In this document: positions 48,123 through 57,873 of the stretch, in pieces
Numbering within the stretch: position 1 is the first letter of the stretch
Layout: every line of letters starts with the position of its first letter
Origin: Vallitalea maricola
GTDB lineage: Bacteria; Bacillota; Clostridia; Lachnospirales; Vallitaleaceae
Assembly (NCBI RefSeq): GCF_036985595.1
Contig: NZ_BTPU01000010.1
Coordinates: 37,407-101,406, forward strand
Reading direction: 5' to 3'
Length of the DNA stretch: 64,000 nucleotides
Program-made: the position numbers and the translations under genes
The notes under the pieces: model-generated
Seen by the model: only the letters and a program-made list of their open reading frames with translations
Database searches by the model: none
What the model was told of the DNA's origin: nothing

Positions 48123-50108
48123 CTATATGGTAAATTTCTCAGAGAGTTTTTCCATAGTAATTGCAATATCTGCTAGCTTTTCGCTAGACTTGGTTATTTC
48201 TTCCATAGATGCTGTCTGTTCTTCAACAGACGCATTTACTTCCTCTGTGGATGCTGCTGACTCTTGGGTTACACCTGAGATTTTCTCAACAAATGAGAAA
48301 GTCTTATCCTTATTTTCACTTATTTGAATTAGAGCTTCGTTCAACTGCTTGAATAACTCAATCACATCTCCAGTTGAATTTTCAATTATATCATAAGTTG
48401 AAACAGTCTTATCCAAATATCTATCTACATTACCTACAATCTCTCCTGCTTCATTCATGTTCTTATTAGTAATCTCAATCTCATTAGTCATTTTATTAAG
48501 TATATCAGAAATCTCTTCTGTAGCTTGTTTTGTATCATCTGCCAGCTTACTTATCTCTTCTGCAACGACTCCAAAACCTTTTCCGGCTTCTCCTGCTCTA
48601 GCCGCTTCTATGGTGGCATTTAGTGCAAGTAGATTAGTTTGGTTCGCTATACTTGAAATTGTGACTAATATGTTTTCAATTAATTTTGATTGATCAGCTA
48701 ACTCATGGGTATTACTATTAATTTTTTTAGCAACATCTATATTTAACTGGAACTCTTTTTTTAATTTATCAATTATCTCTCTACCTTTAAGATTTACATC
48801 TTTTACTTTAATTGTTCCTGTATTGACTTCTTGTGCTAATTCTTGGGATTCAGTTATAAGAGCACCAAGCTGGGATAATTCCCTGACTACACTATCCGAT
48901 TGCCTAGCCTGTGTTGTTGCTCCATCTGCTATTACTTCAACAGCTTTTGAAATTTCTTCTGAAGTAGCTGTATTTTCATTAATTGCATCAGATAATTTTA
49001 TTGAAGAATCTTTTAAGTTAAAAGCATGTTCTTGAATATCTTTCATAACATCTTTTACATTTTCAGCAATAACATGAATGGCCCTGGCTAAATCCCCTAT
49101 TTCATCTGTTTTTTTCAAAAATTTTTCTGGTACTTCTTCTGTCAAATCTAATTTTGACATTGTTACAGCATGTTTAGTTGCTAATATAATAGGTTTTGTA
49201 AATAATTTACCAATAAAATATACTAATGCTATAGCAATTATCAATGATATACTTGTAATACATATAAGATTCTTTCTAAGTTTTATTACATCAGCAAATA
49301 AATCACTTTTTAGAGCTTTAACAGCTATACTCCAGCCTGAATTACCTATAGGATGATATCCACAGTAATATGTATTTCCTTCATACACATATTCATCGGT
49401 TCCTGCTTCTCCTTTAATCATAGTTTCAACAACCTTAGCTAACTGTTCTGTACCATCTTCTTGATTATTTAATACGTTATCTTGTTTTAAAACTATATCC
49501 ATGTTGTTATCGGCTATTGTATTGCCTTTCTCATCAACAATAAAAGCTCCACCACTAGTACTGACAATTATATCTTTTATGGAATTACTAAGATATTGTG
49601 GCTTTACATACCCAACAACAACTCCTTCAATCCCATTATTTTTAATAGGAGATGCTACGAAAAATTCAATGCCCCCCATTATATCGCTGAATATTAGATC
49701 ACTAAAATATGTATTTCCTCTCATAGCTTCTTTAAAATATGTTCTTTCGCTGACATTTGTAGTTTTACCATTAGTAAAATGTGCCATACCATTTTTATCT
49801 ACAATAAACATTCCTGCAAACATTTTATTTTTATCAACTTCAGCAAAAATAGCTTTTTTCTGTTCATTCCAATCCCAAGATTTTATCACATTTCTATTAG
49901 CTACTCCATTCATTGTTGCTTTTGCTATGCTGATTTCTGATTCAATATAGCTGCTATACCCTTTAGCTAACTCTATTAATTCATTATCTACTGTTTTGTG
50001 AAGTGCATTTATTGATGACATACATGCCATAATACCAACTCCGCCACTTACTACTATTATAATTATAGTAAAATAAGCCATTAATTTGAATTTTATACTC
50101 TTAAACAA
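48123..50108 (-). CDS. Methyl-accepting chemotaxis protein with dCache sensor
   Basis: This 661-residue receptor has a membrane helix at residues 9-30, a two-lobed Cache sensor outside the cell (about 35-280; MFAGMFIVDKNGMAHFTNGKT, YYCGYHPIGNSGWSIAV), a second helix near 284-304, a HAMP linker and a signalling coiled coil. The hairpin tip reads ANQTNLLALNATIEAARAGEAGKGFGVVAEEISKLAD in parts, which is fully conserved. It tunes CheA and so swimming. The ligand is unknown. A GAGGAGG site precedes the ATG. The single gene implies a motile cell. Confidence 0.93.
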   Translation of the reverse strand: MFKSIKFKLMAYFTIIIIVVSGGVGIMACMSSINALHKTVDNELIELAKGYSSYIESEISIAKATMNGVANRNVIKSWDWNEQKKAIFAEVDKNKMFAGMFIVDKNGMAHFTNGKTTNVSERTYFKEAMRGNTYFSDLIFSDIMGGIEFFVASPIKNNGIEGVVVGYVKPQYLSNSIKDIIVSTSGGAFIVDEKGNTIADNNMDIVLKQDNVLNNQEDGTEQLAKVVETMIKGEAGTDEYVYEGNTYYCGYHPIGNSGWSIAVKALKSDLFADVIKLRKNLICITSISLIIAIALVYFIGKLFTKPIILATKHAVTMSKLDLTEEVPEKFLKKTDEIGDLARAIHVIAENVKDVMKDIQEHAFNLKDSSIKLSDAINENTATSEEISKAVEVIADGATTQARQSDSVVRELSQLGALITESQELAQEVNTGTIKVKDVNLKGREIIDKLKKEFQLNIDVAKKINSNTHELADQSKLIENILVTISSIANQTNLLALNATIEAARAGEAGKGFGVVAEEISKLADDTKQATEEISDILNKMTNEIEITNKNMNEAGEIVGNVDRYLDKTVSTYDIIENSTGDVIELFKQLNEALIQISENKDKTFSFVEKISGVTQESAASTEEVNASVEEQTASMEEITKSSEKLADIAITMEKLSEKFTI

Positions 50109-50366
50109 TTTCGTTCCTCCTCTGTTGTATATTAAAAGTTATTTAACTTTTCTATATAGTAGAATGTAATATTACTTATTGCATTTACTTTATATTCCAT
50201 TGATTATATTTTAAAATTACAATATATTAATATAATAATTGCATGATAAATAGATAAATATATAACTTTATATTTATACCATGAGTAATTTCTTTCAGAT
50301 ATAAACAAAATAGCAACTATATGGATTAATATATAAACTATTTAGAGTAATTAACTTATTATACCA

Positions 50367-50414
50367 TAAAAAAAGCAAACTATAAAGAGTAATTACTCTT
50401 AATAGTTGCTTATT
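50367..50414 (-). terminator. Hairpin with 16-base palindrome upstream of XRE gene
   Basis: AAGAGTAATTACTCTT (50385-50400) is a perfect palindrome inside a longer imperfect stem that read leftward ends in GCTTTTTTT. A related half (TAGAGTAATTAA) lies at 50343. With no leftward gene upstream, it may be an operator for the XRE protein or the end of a short antisense RNA. Confidence 0.45.
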
Positions 50415-50467
50415 AAAAATTGAAATTTATCATATGCTATAACTATGGAAGGAGGTGCATTTTATTA

Positions 50468-50809
50468 ATGCAAAATAAAATCATAAATTTAAACCTTTTA
50501 GGTAAAAATATTAAACAATATAGATTAAAAAAAGAATTGACACAAGAAAAACTAGCTGGATTGACAGGTCTTTCTATACAGTATATTGGAAATATTGAAA
50601 GAGGTAATACAACAGCTTCATTGGAAACAATTATGAAAATCTGCTTAGTTCTAGAAATAACACCAAATCAATTATTAATAACATCATCTAGCCCTACTTC
50701 AAATGCATTAACAGAACAGATATTAGATTCTTTATCAGATAAATCCCCTAAATTTCTTCAACATATTATTGGATATATTGAATTTCTTCAACAATGTAAA
50801 ACTTTTTAA
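50468..50809 (+). CDS. XRE-family regulator
   Basis: This 113-residue protein has the helix-turn-helix LGKNIKQYRLKKELTQEKLAGLTGLSIQYIGNIERGNTTASLETIMKICLVLEITPNQLL, given here in its family order. The tail is short and helical. The ATG at 50468 follows AAGGAGGTG by ten bases. It lies between the chemotaxis and arsenic genes and has no obvious partner; the palindrome at 50385 may be its operator. Confidence 0.85.
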   Translation: MQNKIINLNLLGKNIKQYRLKKELTQEKLAGLTGLSIQYIGNIERGNTTASLETIMKICLVLEITPNQLLITSSSPTSNALTEQILDSLSDKSPKFLQHIIGYIEFLQQCKTF

Positions 50810-50819
50810 ATATTATTCC

Positions 50820-50858
50820 ATCCCCTAAATAAGTCTTATGAATTAATATTTAGGGGAT
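50820..50858. terminator. Terminator between XRE gene and arsC
   Basis: ATCCCCTAAAT (50820-50830) pairs perfectly with ATTTAGGGGAT (50848-50858) between convergent genes. Confidence 0.75.
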
Positions 50859-50873
50859 TAAAATAAACACTAT

Positions 50874-51281
50874 CTATAAACATAATTTTCCATCAGAGAC
50901 ACGTTTTGCTAAATCTTCTACTTTTATTTTTATCATATCTCTTGTTTTTCTAAACTCCTTTATTTCTCCACCTGACGGGTCAATGAGTCCCCAATCTTCA
51001 GTATGTTTATTAGGTAAATATGGACATGTGACATTACACCCCATTTTTATTAGAATGTCTATTTCACTAGGAATGTCAGATAGTAATTTGGGTTTATGAG
51101 AACTCATATCTATTCCAACTTCCTCCATTACTTGTACAGCCTTTGGTTTTACCTCTGGATACTCTTCTGTTCCCGCTGAGTAAACATCAAATACATCATT
51201 GGCTAATGTTTTAGCCCACCCTTCCGCCATTTGGCTTCTACATGAATTATGAACACAGACAAATGCAACTTTATATTTCAT
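50874..51281 (-). CDS. arsC: Arsenate reductase, thioredoxin-coupled type
   Basis: This 135-residue enzyme reduces arsenate to arsenite for export. The phosphatase-like loop is CVHNSCR (Cys9 to Arg15, the CX5R motif). The redox cysteines Cys82 and Cys86 lie in GCNVTCPYLP, close to the Cys82/Cys89 pair of pI258 ArsC. DWGLIDPSGG carries the catalytic Asp loop. It is last in the operon arsR, acr3, arsC and 30 bases after acr3. The distance between the two redox cysteines is shorter than in pI258. Confidence 0.93.
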   Translation of the reverse strand: MKYKVAFVCVHNSCRSQMAEGWAKTLANDVFDVYSAGTEEYPEVKPKAVQVMEEVGIDMSSHKPKLLSDIPSEIDILIKMGCNVTCPYLPNKHTEDWGLIDPSGGEIKEFRKTRDMIKIKVEDLAKRVSDGKLCL

Positions 51282-51311
51282 TATTTTTAGCCTCCATTTT
51301 ATTATATATTT

Positions 51312-52373
51312 TTACCTATAATCAAATAATCCTTTTGTTCTATTAGCTATTTTAACAAGAGTTAACATTACTGGTACTTCCACCAAAACCCCAACAACTG
51401 TAGCTAATGTAGCTCCTGATTGCAATCCAAATAATGATATGGAAACTGCTACCGCTAATTCAAAGAAATTACTCGCTCCAATCATACCAGCTGGTGCAGC
51501 AATATTGTGATTCAACTTTAATAATCTAGCGGATCCATATGCAATAAAAAAGATTAAAAATGTTTGGATTATAAGGGGCACTGCAATTAATAGAATATGC
51601 AAAGGATTATTAATAATAATTTCTCCCTGAAAAGAAAAAATAATTATAAGAGTTAAAAGAAGTCCAACTATAGTAGTATTATCAAATTTTTTCAAGAAAA
51701 CTTTTTCAAAATAATTTTTTCCTTGATATTTAATAATGTATTTCCTTGATATATATCCTGCTATAAAAGGCAATACAACGAAAAGTACAACTGATAAGAA
51801 TAAAGTATCATAGGGAACCATCACATTACTTACTCCTAATAAGAAAGCGACTATAGGTGCAAATGCGAATAATAGAATAATATCATTTACCGCTACTTGA
51901 ACTAAGGTATATGCAGGGTCTCCTTTTGTAAGATAGCTCCACACAAATACCATAGCTGTACATGGTGCAGCCCCAAGAAGTACTGCCCCAGCTAAGTATT
52001 CATCTGCCAGCTTTGTATCAATCCAAGAACCAAAAACAATTTTTAGAAAGAATAAAGCAATTAAATACATTGTAAATGGCTTAATCAACCAATTGGTTAC
52101 GCAGGTTATAATAAGTCCTTTTGGCTTTTTTGTAGCATCAACTATACTTGAGAAATCAATCTTGAGCATCATAGGATATATCATCAACCAAATTAATATA
52201 GTAACTGGTATAGATACATTTGCATATTCAAATCTACTTAGGGTTTTAGGTACTGAGGGTAGCAATTTACCAATCATGACACCAATGATTATGCATAATG
52301 CAACCCAAACAGTTAAATAACGACCAAATATATCCATTCCACTTGATATTTTAATGTTTTTCTTGTTGTCCAT
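51312..52373 (-). CDS. acr3: Arsenite exporter, ACR3 type
   Basis: This 353-residue membrane protein has about ten helices and matches Acr3: GMDIFGRYLTVWVALCIIIGVMIGKLLP, LGAAPCTAMVFVWSYLTKGDPAYTLVQVAVNDIILL and GASNFFELAVAVSISLFG, given in parts. The conserved Cys (APCTAM) and Glu (FFELAVA) of the transport path are present. It expels arsenite using the proton gradient. The gene overlaps the end of arsR by about 23 bases with the ATG at 52373, so translation is coupled. Confidence 0.95.
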   Translation of the reverse strand: MDNKKNIKISSGMDIFGRYLTVWVALCIIIGVMIGKLLPSVPKTLSRFEYANVSIPVTILIWLMIYPMMLKIDFSSIVDATKKPKGLIITCVTNWLIKPFTMYLIALFFLKIVFGSWIDTKLADEYLAGAVLLGAAPCTAMVFVWSYLTKGDPAYTLVQVAVNDIILLFAFAPIVAFLLGVSNVMVPYDTLFLSVVLFVVLPFIAGYISRKYIIKYQGKNYFEKVFLKKFDNTTIVGLLLTLIIIFSFQGEIIINNPLHILLIAVPLIIQTFLIFFIAYGSARLLKLNHNIAAPAGMIGASNFFELAVAVSISLFGLQSGATLATVVGVLVEVPVMLTLVKIANRTKGLFDYR

Positions 52374-52758
52374 CTTCAAGCTCCAATCTTATAAGATTTA
52401 ATACCTTTTCTTTATCATCTCTAATCATCTGACAATTCAAACATAACTCTTTGTATTTATTAAATCTTTTTTTGTCATTAAGGAAAAGTTCCTCTAATCT
52501 AAATTTGCTTATCAGATATTCAATAAGTGATATATTATCTTTTTTAAATTTATCACTTATTTTGTAATGAACCCACTGAGCATCTTTTGATGAAATAATG
52601 ATACCTGTATTCTTTAGTTTACTTAAGTGTCTAGAAACATTAGATTGAGTCATTTCAAGTAATACTTCTATCTCACAGACACATAATTCTTCATTCATTA
52701 ATAGATTCACCATACGTAACCTATTTTCATCACCAAGAGTCTTAAATAATTCTACCAA
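52351..52758 (-). CDS. arsR: ArsR-family repressor of the arsenic operon
   Basis: This 135-residue repressor has the ArsR winged helix MVELFKTLGDENRLRMVNLLMNEELCVCEIEVLLEMTQSNVSRHLSKLKNTGIIISSKDAQWVHYKIS, quoted in parts. ELCVCEIE holds the two Cys that bind arsenite at the recognition helix, the classic ArsR site. An LNCQMI cysteine in the tail may be the third ligand. It is first in the operon. A dyad, TATTTGA (52780-52786) and TCATATA (52793-52799), before the gene is a candidate operator. Confidence 0.93.
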   Translation of the reverse strand: MVELFKTLGDENRLRMVNLLMNEELCVCEIEVLLEMTQSNVSRHLSKLKNTGIIISSKDAQWVHYKISDKFKKDNISLIEYLISKFRLEELFLNDKKRFNKYKELCLNCQMIRDDKEKVLNLIRLELEDGQQEKH

Positions 52759-52779
52759 AATATCACCTCTATATTACTG

Positions 52780-52799
52780 TATTTGAATATACTCATATA
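52780..52799. promoter_or_regulatory. Candidate ArsR operator
   Basis: TATTTGA, six bases, TCATATA: an imperfect dyad (6 of 7) 22 bases before the arsR start. Position is right, but the match to known ArsR sites is only moderate. Confidence 0.4.
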
Positions 52800-52935
52800 T
52801 TATCATGATTTTTTTATAATATCAACTAAAAATTTTAATCTAAGTTTATTTTCTAAAATACATTGACAATAAATAATACTAATGATATTATATGGTTAAT
52901 TAGTTAACTAAATAACCATATAATTAAAGCAGGTG

Positions 52936-53319
52936 ATGACTATCAATATTAATCCTAATAGCAGTGTACCTATCTTTGCTCAGATAGCCACTATGTTAGA
53001 AGACTACATTTTAGATGGAACTTACGAAATTGATACAGCTATTATATCAACCACACAGTTATCCAAATTACTAAAAATCAATCCAGCTACAGCCATAAAA
53101 GGTGTCAACATTCTAACGGAACAAGGTATTATCTATAAACGTAGAGGTATGGGGATGTACGTCACTAAGGAGGCAAAAGATATAATAATGAAAAAGAGAA
53201 GAACTTCATTACAAACAAATACTATAAAAAAATTGATTAAGGAATGCAAAAAGTTAAATATCAATAAACAGGATGTCATAAAAATGATTGAGGAGGATTG
53301 GAATGATTCAGTTAATTAA
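52936..53319 (+). CDS. GntR-family (YtrA type) regulator
   Basis: This 127-residue protein has the GntR winged helix (VPIFAQIATMLEDYILDGTYE, STTQLSKLLKINPATAIKGVNILTEQGIIYKRRGMGMYV in parts) and a short tail, the YtrA subgroup that controls its own ABC transporter operon. ATG at 52936 and GTG at 52933 are both possible, since the ribosome binding site overlaps them. Its end overlaps the ABC ATPase gene by 17 bases. It probably represses the operon until envelope stress or an antibiotic is sensed. Confidence 0.88.
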   Translation: MTININPNSSVPIFAQIATMLEDYILDGTYEIDTAIISTTQLSKLLKINPATAIKGVNILTEQGIIYKRRGMGMYVTKEAKDIIMKKRRTSLQTNTIKKLIKECKKLNINKQDVIKMIEEDWNDSVN

Positions 53320-54148
53320 TTTATCTAAGAAATATGGTAAAACAAATGCACTTAATAATATAAATCTAGATATCAATGAGAATAAGATCTATTGTTTATT
53401 AGGAGAAAATGGAGCTGGCAAAACTACTTTTCTAAGAACCATATCAGGTTTAACCCAAGCCACAGAAGGTGAAGTATTAGTTAACGGCTTGAAAGTTAAT
53501 AAACTATCTATGCCTGATATTGTTTGTTTCGTTGAAGAACGAGAGAATCATATCAATTTAAAGATAAAGGATTTAATAAGTTTAGCAGCTGATTTTCAAG
53601 ATGGCTTTGACACTGAATTTGCCGATGATATGATAAAAAAATTCAACCTCAATCCAGATAAAAAGTTCAAAAAGCTTTCCTTCGGCATGAAAACTATGGT
53701 AAATACCATTATTGGTCTTGCTAGTACTAATAAGATTGTGCTATTTGATGAACCTGTATTAGGTTTTGATGTTATTATGAGAAACAAATTCTACTCACTA
53801 TTAGAAGAAAGTATAGCTAGACATCCAAAAATAATAATAGTATCTACTCATCTAATTGATGAAATAGCCAAGATTGCAGAAGAAATAATTATCATACATA
53901 AAGGTGAATTATTATTAAGGTCAAATATCATTGATTTACAAGATAAATGCTACAGTGTAACCGGAATCGCTTCAGATGTTGATGAGGCTGTAAAAGGTAA
54001 AAATATTATTAATGTACATGATATAGGAAAATTCAAAACTGTAAATGTATACGATACACGAATAGAAGAAAATGATAGAATCCAAATCAGCAATGAGGGA
54101 TTACAAGATTTTTTTGCTAACCTTATAGGGGGTGAAATCAATGAATAA
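53303..54148 (+). CDS. ABC transporter ATPase (YtrB/BcrA-like)
   Basis: This 281-residue ATPase has Walker A GENGAGKTT near residues 33-41, a signature reading LSFGMKTMVN instead of LSGGQ, and Walker B IVLFDEPVLGFD. The shortened signature is common in YtrB-type exporters. The ATG at 53303 follows GAGGAGG by 7 bases; the longer frame to 53288 starts in that site. Its last bases overlap the permease gene. It probably powers export or lipid-linked transport with the next gene product. Confidence 0.9.
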   Translation: MIQLINLSKKYGKTNALNNINLDINENKIYCLLGENGAGKTTFLRTISGLTQATEGEVLVNGLKVNKLSMPDIVCFVEERENHINLKIKDLISLAADFQDGFDTEFADDMIKKFNLNPDKKFKKLSFGMKTMVNTIIGLASTNKIVLFDEPVLGFDVIMRNKFYSLLEESIARHPKIIIVSTHLIDEIAKIAEEIIIIHKGELLLRSNIIDLQDKCYSVTGIASDVDEAVKGKNIINVHDIGKFKTVNVYDTRIEENDRIQISNEGLQDFFANLIGGEINE

Positions 54149-54818
54149 AGCAATAAAAGTGGCTAAATTCAATTTTAGATATGGTTGCAAACAAACATTT
54201 ATAATCACACTTATTATAGTACTTCTAACAATAATTAATCTTATAATAGAATTTTTAATAGGTAGTCAGGTTCAAGGTAGTCTTTCCATAGGAAATCTAT
54301 TTACACTAATTAATATACTTGCTCCCATATTTATTGTTTTAAAGTACTATAAAAAACTAATAAACATTGGAGCTAAAAAACTCGATTTTATCAAGGGCTG
54401 TATAATTAACTACGTGGTACTTGCAGTAATTGTGGCAATTATAAACATCTTATTCTACTATGCTATTGAACCAATAATCTGGGGTAACAGTCTTGAAATA
54501 TCTTACATACCTGCATTTGGTTGGACTAACTCTGGTGTTTTTGCATGTTTTATATACCAAACTGGCTTTTACATATTATTAAGTACATTTATTCATACAC
54601 TTGTGCTATATCAGAATATGTGGATTGGTTGGGTAGCGGATGTTATCTTAATTGCAATTATTAGTGTATTCACTCCTATTGCTCCTCTTAGACAAGCATT
54701 AATCGTCTTCTTTAGAGCTACGACCCTTAATCCAAGTTTTATTCTACAGTTTATATGTGATATCCTTCTTGCCGGATTACTATATGCATCAACTTTGTAT
54801 CATATGAGTAAAAAATAA
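54141..54818 (+). CDS. ABC transporter permease
   Basis: This 225-residue protein has six hydrophobic segments (starting TFIITLIIVLLTIINLIIEF) and no ATPase motif; it is the membrane half of the transporter encoded upstream. GGGGGTGAAATC before the ATG at 54141 supports that start. It overlaps the ATPase gene by eight bases. I recognise no substrate-specific motif. It closes the GntR operon, and the hairpin repeat follows. Confidence 0.82.
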   Translation: MNKAIKVAKFNFRYGCKQTFIITLIIVLLTIINLIIEFLIGSQVQGSLSIGNLFTLINILAPIFIVLKYYKKLINIGAKKLDFIKGCIINYVVLAVIVAIINILFYYAIEPIIWGNSLEISYIPAFGWTNSGVFACFIYQTGFYILLSTFIHTLVLYQNMWIGWVADVILIAIISVFTPIAPLRQALIVFFRATTLNPSFILQFICDILLAGLLYASTLYHMSKK

Positions 54819-54847
54819 TTTTAATATAATATATAAATCAATAAACG

Positions 54848-54898
54848 GGACTGTCGGATAATACATTTTTAACATCAATATCAATCCGACAACCCCTT
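54848..54898 (+). terminator. Terminator built from the CTGTCGGATAATACAT repeat
   Basis: CTGTCGGATAATACAT (starting at 54851) is identical to the repeat at 31173. CTGTCGGAT here pairs with ATCCGACA and GGG with CCCC before a T-run. It ends the GntR/ABC operon. Confidence 0.75.
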
Positions 54899-54919
54899 TT
54901 TAAATATTAAATTAATCAT

Positions 54920-56350
54920 CTATTCAACTGGTATCTTTACAAACTCTTTTGGTACTGACCATCGTTCTTTTTCTTTTGTTCCTGTTTTCAGACTCCATTC
55001 ATTGAGTATATTATGATTTTGTGCATTTTCCTTGTATCTTTTTATTATTTCAATTATATCCCAATTGTGGTGTGCAATATTTCTAAGTTCTTCTAGTTTA
55101 TTTTTATTAATACCAGCAAGATTAGTTAATTCGTAGGGGTCATTATCCATATCAAATAGGAGATCATAACTTTCATACATTGAATAGGTAATAAGTTTCC
55201 ATTTCCCTTGTCTAATCATTCGTCCGGGAATAATATTACCATCCATATTTTCAACAAATTCGCTTATAACATATCTATCAGTTTCTTCAATATTATTAGT
55301 CAACTGTTTAACCAGGCTTATTCCATCTTGTTTGGGAGGTATTGAAGCTTCTGACAACTGACAGATAGTAGGTCCTAAATCCATTATACTTACAGGTTCT
55401 TTTATTATATTACCTTCTTGTACTCCATCTCCTTCAAATATTAATGGTATTCTCGATGAGCCTTCATAAAATGTCATTTTCCCATACATATCATGTTCAC
55501 CTATTTGATCTCCATGGTCTGACATATACACAAATATTCCTTCTCTGTTATTATTTTTTAAGTATTTCTTCCATTTATTATGTAATTTACCAATCTCTTT
55601 GTCCATGTTAGTAATCATACCATAATATGCAGCACGTATACTCTTTATTTTATTGTCTTCTGTTTTTTGTTTTCTATGCCGTAATACAGGATGGTCATGG
55701 TTGGATGAGTTTTTCATTGTTTTCGGTAAGTCCACAATTTGTTTATATTCTTCGTATAGCTCCGGTGGCGCTATGTACGTGAAATGTGGCGCATACGTAC
55801 CTACTACTATACATTGAGGCTTGTCATGTTCTTGTTGGAGGTACTCTATGGCGTTCTCAACTACTATTCGGTCATATTCTATTATTGGTGAAACACCACC
55901 ACCTGAATAGCCTAGGCATCCATTGGCACCTACAGTATTACATAGTGGTCCTAATTCATTTCTGAAATTACTTTCTCCCCAATAGATTTTCGTAATATCT
56001 CCCATAATTCTCTTAGTGAATCCATGACGTTGATCTACTCCATTAAAATGCATTCTACCGCACAGAACAGTTTCATAACCTTCAATTGCCAGCATATGTA
56101 AAAAAGTAGGTTTATCTTCTGGAAGGGCTCCTTTATTATTGTATATATGAGTTTTTGACGGTAATTGACCACATAGCATTGACATTCTTGCTGGAACACA
56201 TAGAGGGCATGAAGTATATGCCTTATCAAAACTTGTACCTTCTTTTGCTATTTTAGCAAGATTAGGTGTCTTAACCTTAGAATCGGAATTAAGTTCCCAA
56301 TATAAAGGACTATGCTGGTCACTTAAGAATATCAATATATCTTTTTTCAT
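54920..56350 (-). CDS. Sulfatase (formylglycine-type), first of the pair by coordinate
   Basis: This 476-residue hydrolase cuts sulphate esters, probably from glycans. The active-site motif is CVPARMSML with Cys51 as the residue turned into formylglycine; CxPxR is complete. DQH at residue 11-13 and the later MSDHGDQIGEH provide calcium ligands. There is no signal peptide, so it works in the cytosol on imported sugars. I start at the ATG at 56350, with AGAAGGA nearby; the frame to 56383 overlaps the neighbour. No sulfatase-maturing radical SAM gene is in the window. Confidence 0.9.
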   Translation of the reverse strand: MKKDILIFLSDQHSPLYWELNSDSKVKTPNLAKIAKEGTSFDKAYTSCPLCVPARMSMLCGQLPSKTHIYNNKGALPEDKPTFLHMLAIEGYETVLCGRMHFNGVDQRHGFTKRIMGDITKIYWGESNFRNELGPLCNTVGANGCLGYSGGGVSPIIEYDRIVVENAIEYLQQEHDKPQCIVVGTYAPHFTYIAPPELYEEYKQIVDLPKTMKNSSNHDHPVLRHRKQKTEDNKIKSIRAAYYGMITNMDKEIGKLHNKWKKYLKNNNREGIFVYMSDHGDQIGEHDMYGKMTFYEGSSRIPLIFEGDGVQEGNIIKEPVSIMDLGPTICQLSEASIPPKQDGISLVKQLTNNIEETDRYVISEFVENMDGNIIPGRMIRQGKWKLITYSMYESYDLLFDMDNDPYELTNLAGINKNKLEELRNIAHHNWDIIEIIKRYKENAQNHNILNEWSLKTGTKEKERWSVPKEFVKIPVE

Positions 56351-56367
56351 CTCAATCCTTCTTTCAA

Positions 56368-57846
56368 TTAATCCATTTCCCATTTTTCATGCTTAAATCC
56401 TCTATTATCATCATCCATAGGGACTACATCCGAAGTATGCATATACCAATCTAGCATCTTCATTTCCAGTTGGTTTCTAATATGACTATAACTTTCAACG
56501 TTATAACAGTTATTAAGTTCTTTTGGGTCTTTATTAAGGTCATACAGTTCATTACAACCATTAGTTCTTCTCACAAGTTTGTAATCCAATGAACGAATCA
56601 TTGTGGTTCTGCATACACTTTCTGGATGTTCCTGCTGTTGTGTACGCTTTGGATAATAATCATGTTTTTCTGTCATCTTATTAGGGTCATAATACCTACC
56701 CTCATATCCTTCAAAACAGTTTAGTTCATGCCCGTCATATCCTCCTTCTGTAAAGACGTATCTATCAGCATCTCCAGAAGCTCCATTTAATTGCTCTACC
56801 AAACTTCTAGCAAAATGGGTATGCTTGCATTCAACATTGGCTAGTTCAAGGACTGTAGGCATTATATCAAATAACTCCACTTGTTCATTAACTACATGAC
56901 CAGCTTTATTTTCTGGCATTCTTATAATTAAAGGTACTCTGGTAATAACATCACTCATAGCACTTGGCCATTTTTCTACTAAACCATAGTCACCTGCAAA
57001 ATCACCATGATCAGAACTTACTATAACTGTGGTGTTATCTGCTAAACCTGTTTTGTCAAGAACATCCAACAACATGCCAAGCATATTGTCCATACAGGAA
57101 TTCATACCCAAATATACTGCTTGTATTTTCTTTAATAATTCTTTTGGTATGTTTTCAATATTACGGTACTTACGAATTAATCTATGAAAATCTGGTTTTC
57201 CTTCTTTTATGTAAGGTCTCAGCTCCTCAATATCATTTATATCATACATATCATGATAATCATGAGGCGCTGAATATGGCGGATGAGGCATTGACAATGG
57301 AAGATAGAGCATGAAAGGTTTATCCTGATTTTCATCATATGAATTAAGGAATTCAACAGCTTTTTTTACATTATGCATATCGTTTGTATTGTCTATTCCC
57401 TTATTATAGCTATCCTTCAAAAAAGTATAGTAACCTTCTTCTTCAATACCAAATATATTATCTCCTTTATGTCCTCCACCAGGATTTTTATTACCATATA
57501 TATCTGCATTTGCGTCTAGAAAATCTGTCGCAAAAACATCATTTTTACCGAACCACCTGATTTCATAAGATGCTTCTTTCAGGTATTTCAGCATACTTGG
57601 TTCATGGCTCCTTAATAAATGCCATAATGTTCTATGTCCATTTACATGAGGATACCATCCAGTCATTAGACAGCATCTAGATGGTGAACATACTGGATGC
57701 TGTACAAAACATTTATCAAACCTGACTCCTTCTTTTGCCATCCTATCATAATTAGGCATCTTAACTAAAGGGTGTCCATAACACGAAACACTCTCTGCTC
57801 TCATCTCATCAGGGAAGAAAAATATAAAGTTCATTTTTTTACTCAT
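56368..57846 (-). CDS. Sulfatase (formylglycine-type), second of the pair
   Basis: This 492-residue protein has the sulfatase signature CSPSRCCLMTGWYPHVNGHRT with Cys53 as the formylglycine residue, quoted here only to the conserved part. FFPDEMRAESVSCYGHP is the metal-site start and SSDHGDFAGDYGL the second metal segment. Its sequence is clearly different from the neighbour's, so the two probably take sulphate from different positions of one glycan. It has no signal peptide. The gene lies 17 bases upstream of the partner and 27 bases after the AraC regulator. Confidence 0.92.
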   Translation of the reverse strand: MSKKMNFIFFFPDEMRAESVSCYGHPLVKMPNYDRMAKEGVRFDKCFVQHPVCSPSRCCLMTGWYPHVNGHRTLWHLLRSHEPSMLKYLKEASYEIRWFGKNDVFATDFLDANADIYGNKNPGGGHKGDNIFGIEEEGYYTFLKDSYNKGIDNTNDMHNVKKAVEFLNSYDENQDKPFMLYLPLSMPHPPYSAPHDYHDMYDINDIEELRPYIKEGKPDFHRLIRKYRNIENIPKELLKKIQAVYLGMNSCMDNMLGMLLDVLDKTGLADNTTVIVSSDHGDFAGDYGLVEKWPSAMSDVITRVPLIIRMPENKAGHVVNEQVELFDIMPTVLELANVECKHTHFARSLVEQLNGASGDADRYVFTEGGYDGHELNCFEGYEGRYYDPNKMTEKHDYYPKRTQQQEHPESVCRTTMIRSLDYKLVRRTNGCNELYDLNKDPKELNNCYNVESYSHIRNQLEMKMLDWYMHTSDVVPMDDDNRGFKHEKWEMD

Positions 57847-57873
57847 TAATGTACTCCTTCTTTCTTACTATAT

